A DNA stretch of 64,000 nucleotides from JBOFZL01 sp051655155 (lineage in GTDB: Bacteria > Bacillota > Clostridia > Peptostreptococcales > Filifactoraceae), in the NCBI GenBank assembly GCA_051655155.1, contig JBOFZL010000083.1, positions 1 through 64,000 on the forward strand. Direction: 5' to 3'. Below the pieces are notes generated by a model. The model did no database searches, had not been told where the DNA came from, and saw only the letters and a list, made by a program, of their open reading frames with translations. Both the position numbers and the translations under genes were made by a program. Shown in pieces: positions 62,832-64,000 of this stretch (the first letter of the stretch is position 1; each line of letters starts with the position of its first letter).

Positions 62832-63045
62832 TTGTTTTCTCCTTTTTCATTTCTGCTTTTTCTCTATTTACCTTTGCCATTAAATCGCTGATTGTAATGT
62901 TATTCTTTCTGCAAATAGCAATAATTTCTTCGTTTTCAAGTTCTTCTTCACGAATGAACAAAGGCTCCAATTCTTCATCAATCAGAGCCTTTTTATACTT
63001 TAACTTCTTTATTCTGTTTTTTACTGCTGTCAGTTCTTTTTTCAA
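62806..63045 (-). CDS. DUF4315-type small protein
   Basis: The 79-residue protein, a two-helix coiled coil (VKNRIKKLKYKKALIDEELE) followed by EIIAICRKNNITISDLMAKV, is the DUF4315 pattern found between the hydrolase and CD1107 genes of these ICEs. The start is TTG 63045 with AGGAGG eight bases upstream; no ATG fits. Function unknown. Confidence 0.82.
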   Translation of the reverse strand: MKKELTAVKNRIKKLKYKKALIDEELEPLFIREEELENEEIIAICRKNNITISDLMAKVNREKAEMKKEKTNENQFEKE

Positions 63046-63057
63046 ATTGTATCCTCC

Positions 63058-64000
63058 TTATCTGTTTACATTTGGTGGAAAGCCATAGCCTACGGGATGA
63101 TGCTGACAAAAAGATGCTATCCAATCATCTAAGGTAGTTACCCTTATATAACCGATATTATCTATTACCTTCCCATCGCCGATATAAATGCCTACATGAC
63201 CATAGGTAAGTCCTGCTGTACTTCCGCTGCTACTGCTTTCCACCGCAACAAGCATTCCTACCTTGAGTTTTGATTTATCTGATGTGAAGGTGTAGTTTCG
63301 GTACATATCACAGGCATTTCCTCCGATGTATCCGAGTCCTGCATTTTGATAGACCTGCGATACCCACATGGCACACCAGCCTGCACCCGGAGATGGTGTC
63401 ATATATGCTGCATTTACAATCTTCTTTTGAACTTCCGTAGAAGCCTCATACTCTTTTCCGCCTCCGATACCTCCATTGGAAGCAATAAGCTCGCTATTGC
63501 CAAAGGCTTCTCCCATATTTCCTTGAGCAAGGAATAAGGCTTCATAGTGTTTCAGATTATCAGGATAGTTTGCAAAGACTTCCCTTATGATACTGTCCAT
63601 TTCCCTTTTATGAAGAGTTACAATCAGTTTCTTGTACTCGTAGGGTTCTTCATGGCTTTCGGTATATTCATTTCCATCTTCATCGGTATAGGTTTCTGTA
63701 ACTGTCCTGTATCTGATTTCCACTTCTTCCTTATACTCAAGGTCATACATGGACTTAAAAAGCTCATTTAATACGGATCTTACTTCCGATACATTCTTTA
63801 CTTCTCCGCACCTTGATGTAATGTAGGATAAAAGCTCATGGACATTATGACCGATGTACTCTGTGTTATTTAGGATGTACTCGTCATATCCGGGATAATT
63901 TTCTTTGACATTATCAACCTCACTTTGCAGTTCCTTTTCCATCCCTGAAAAATTCTCATTGATTTCACTTAGGACATTAGGCTTTGATAAATAACTTGTT
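63058..64000 (-). CDS. CD1108-type cell-wall hydrolase, 5' end outside window
   Basis: The frame is open through the right edge (TSYLSKPNVLSEINENFSGM precedes the internal ATG at 63942), so the start and probably a membrane/lysozyme-like N-terminal part are missing. The visible 314 residues hold a helical region and a C-terminal NlpC/P60-CHAP-like peptidase with Cys in GAGWCAMWVSQVY and His in LTYGHVGIYIGDGKVIDN. It should open the peptidoglycan for the conjugation channel. It is the first gene of the conjugation operon inside this window. Confidence 0.9.
   Translation of the reverse strand, partial: TSYLSKPNVLSEINENFSGMEKELQSEVDNVKENYPGYDEYILNNTEYIGHNVHELLSYITSRCGEVKNVSEVRSVLNELFKSMYDLEYKEEVEIRYRTVTETYTDEDGNEYTESHEEPYEYKKLIVTLHKREMDSIIREVFANYPDNLKHYEALFLAQGNMGEAFGNSELIASNGGIGGGKEYEASTEVQKKIVNAAYMTPSPGAGWCAMWVSQVYQNAGLGYIGGNACDMYRNYTFTSDKSKLKVGMLVAVESSSSGSTAGLTYGHVGIYIGDGKVIDNIGYIRVTTLDDWIASFCQHHPVGYGFPPNVNR

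Larger units (their letters stand above)
5400..64000. mobile_element. Integrative conjugative element carrying a siderophore-type NRPS and defence cargo
   Basis: Hallmark genes seen are a large serine recombinase (5551), a Tn916/CTn-type sigma factor (7981), MobC and relaxase (41850-43540), an SSB-like protein, a 2918-residue methylase/helicase, topoisomerase III, CD1107- and DUF4315-type proteins and a cell-wall hydrolase. The left end is placed near 5400-5550 because the recombinase normally sits at an element end and the flank beyond is decayed, unrelated DNA. The VirB4-like ATPase, coupling protein and right end should lie beyond 64000. Cargo is the NRPS/transport block (8.7-41.4 kb) and the defence island (43.6-48.1 kb). 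Confidence 0.8.

Noticed and set aside
1..64000. tRNA or rRNA genes
   Set aside because: I saw no tRNA cloverleaf or rRNA sequence by eye; a tRNAscan run would be needed to be certain.

Overview
The window is AT-rich, low-GC Gram-positive DNA, with strong AGGAGG ribosome sites, Firmicute promoters and mobile-element families typical of clostridial or streptococcal conjugative elements. I suspect an anaerobic Clostridia/Tissierellia host (Peptoniphilus- or Anaerococcus-like), but no ribosomal or core gene is present to fix this. Almost everything from about 5.4 kb to the right edge looks like one integrative conjugative element (ICE) whose right end lies outside the window.

Layout. 1-5.2 kb is a decayed flank: phage head/scaffold remnants, a serine-recombinase scrap, a CPBP-protease scrap, a pyrophosphatase-like gene and a MarR-flavodoxin-FMN-binding operon, most with single-base frameshifts. 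5.5-8.4 kb holds the ICE large serine recombinase, a small truncated ORF and a sigma factor. 8.7-17.2 kb is a transport block (MATE exporter, ECF-type importer, a pair of fused ABC transporters resembling YbtP/YbtQ) with its own TetR regulator and two palindromic operators. 17.4-40.9 kb is a minus-strand biosynthetic operon for an aryl-capped, thiazoline-rich siderophore-like peptide. A DtxR-family iron/metal regulator (41.0-41.4 kb) sits directly upstream. 41.8-43.5 kb is the mobilisation module (oriT-like repeats, MobC, relaxase). 43.6-48.1 kb is a defence island: a two-gene Thoeris system and a BsuBI/PstI-type restriction-modification system with a small HTH controller. 48.2-64 kb is the conjugation block of Tn1549/CTn type: SSB-like protein, a 2918-residue methylase/helicase, AlbA/AbrB regulators, topoisomerase III, CD1107- and DUF4315-type proteins and a peptidoglycan hydrolase cut by the right edge.

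How it may work. Salicylate or another aryl acid would be activated by the AMP ligase and loaded on the first carrier of the large HMWP2-like NRPS (ArCP-Cy-A(MT)-PCP-Cy-PCP). A split middle module (free-standing Cy plus a decayed-MT/PCP protein) and a PchF-like terminal NRPS (Cy-A(MT)-PCP-TE) would extend it. Two thiazolinyl imide reductases, a saccharopine-dehydrogenase-like enzyme and a novel reductase-like/methyltransferase fusion would tailor it. Counted domains are four cyclisation, two adenylation and five carrier domains. The gene order regulator-thioesterase-PPTase-AMP ligase-NRPS recalls, from memory, the equibactin locus of ICESe2 in Streptococcus equi. The split module, second reductase and fusion protein appear to be additions. 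No salicylate synthase and no solute-binding lipoprotein are visible. The type II thioesterase gene is frameshifted.
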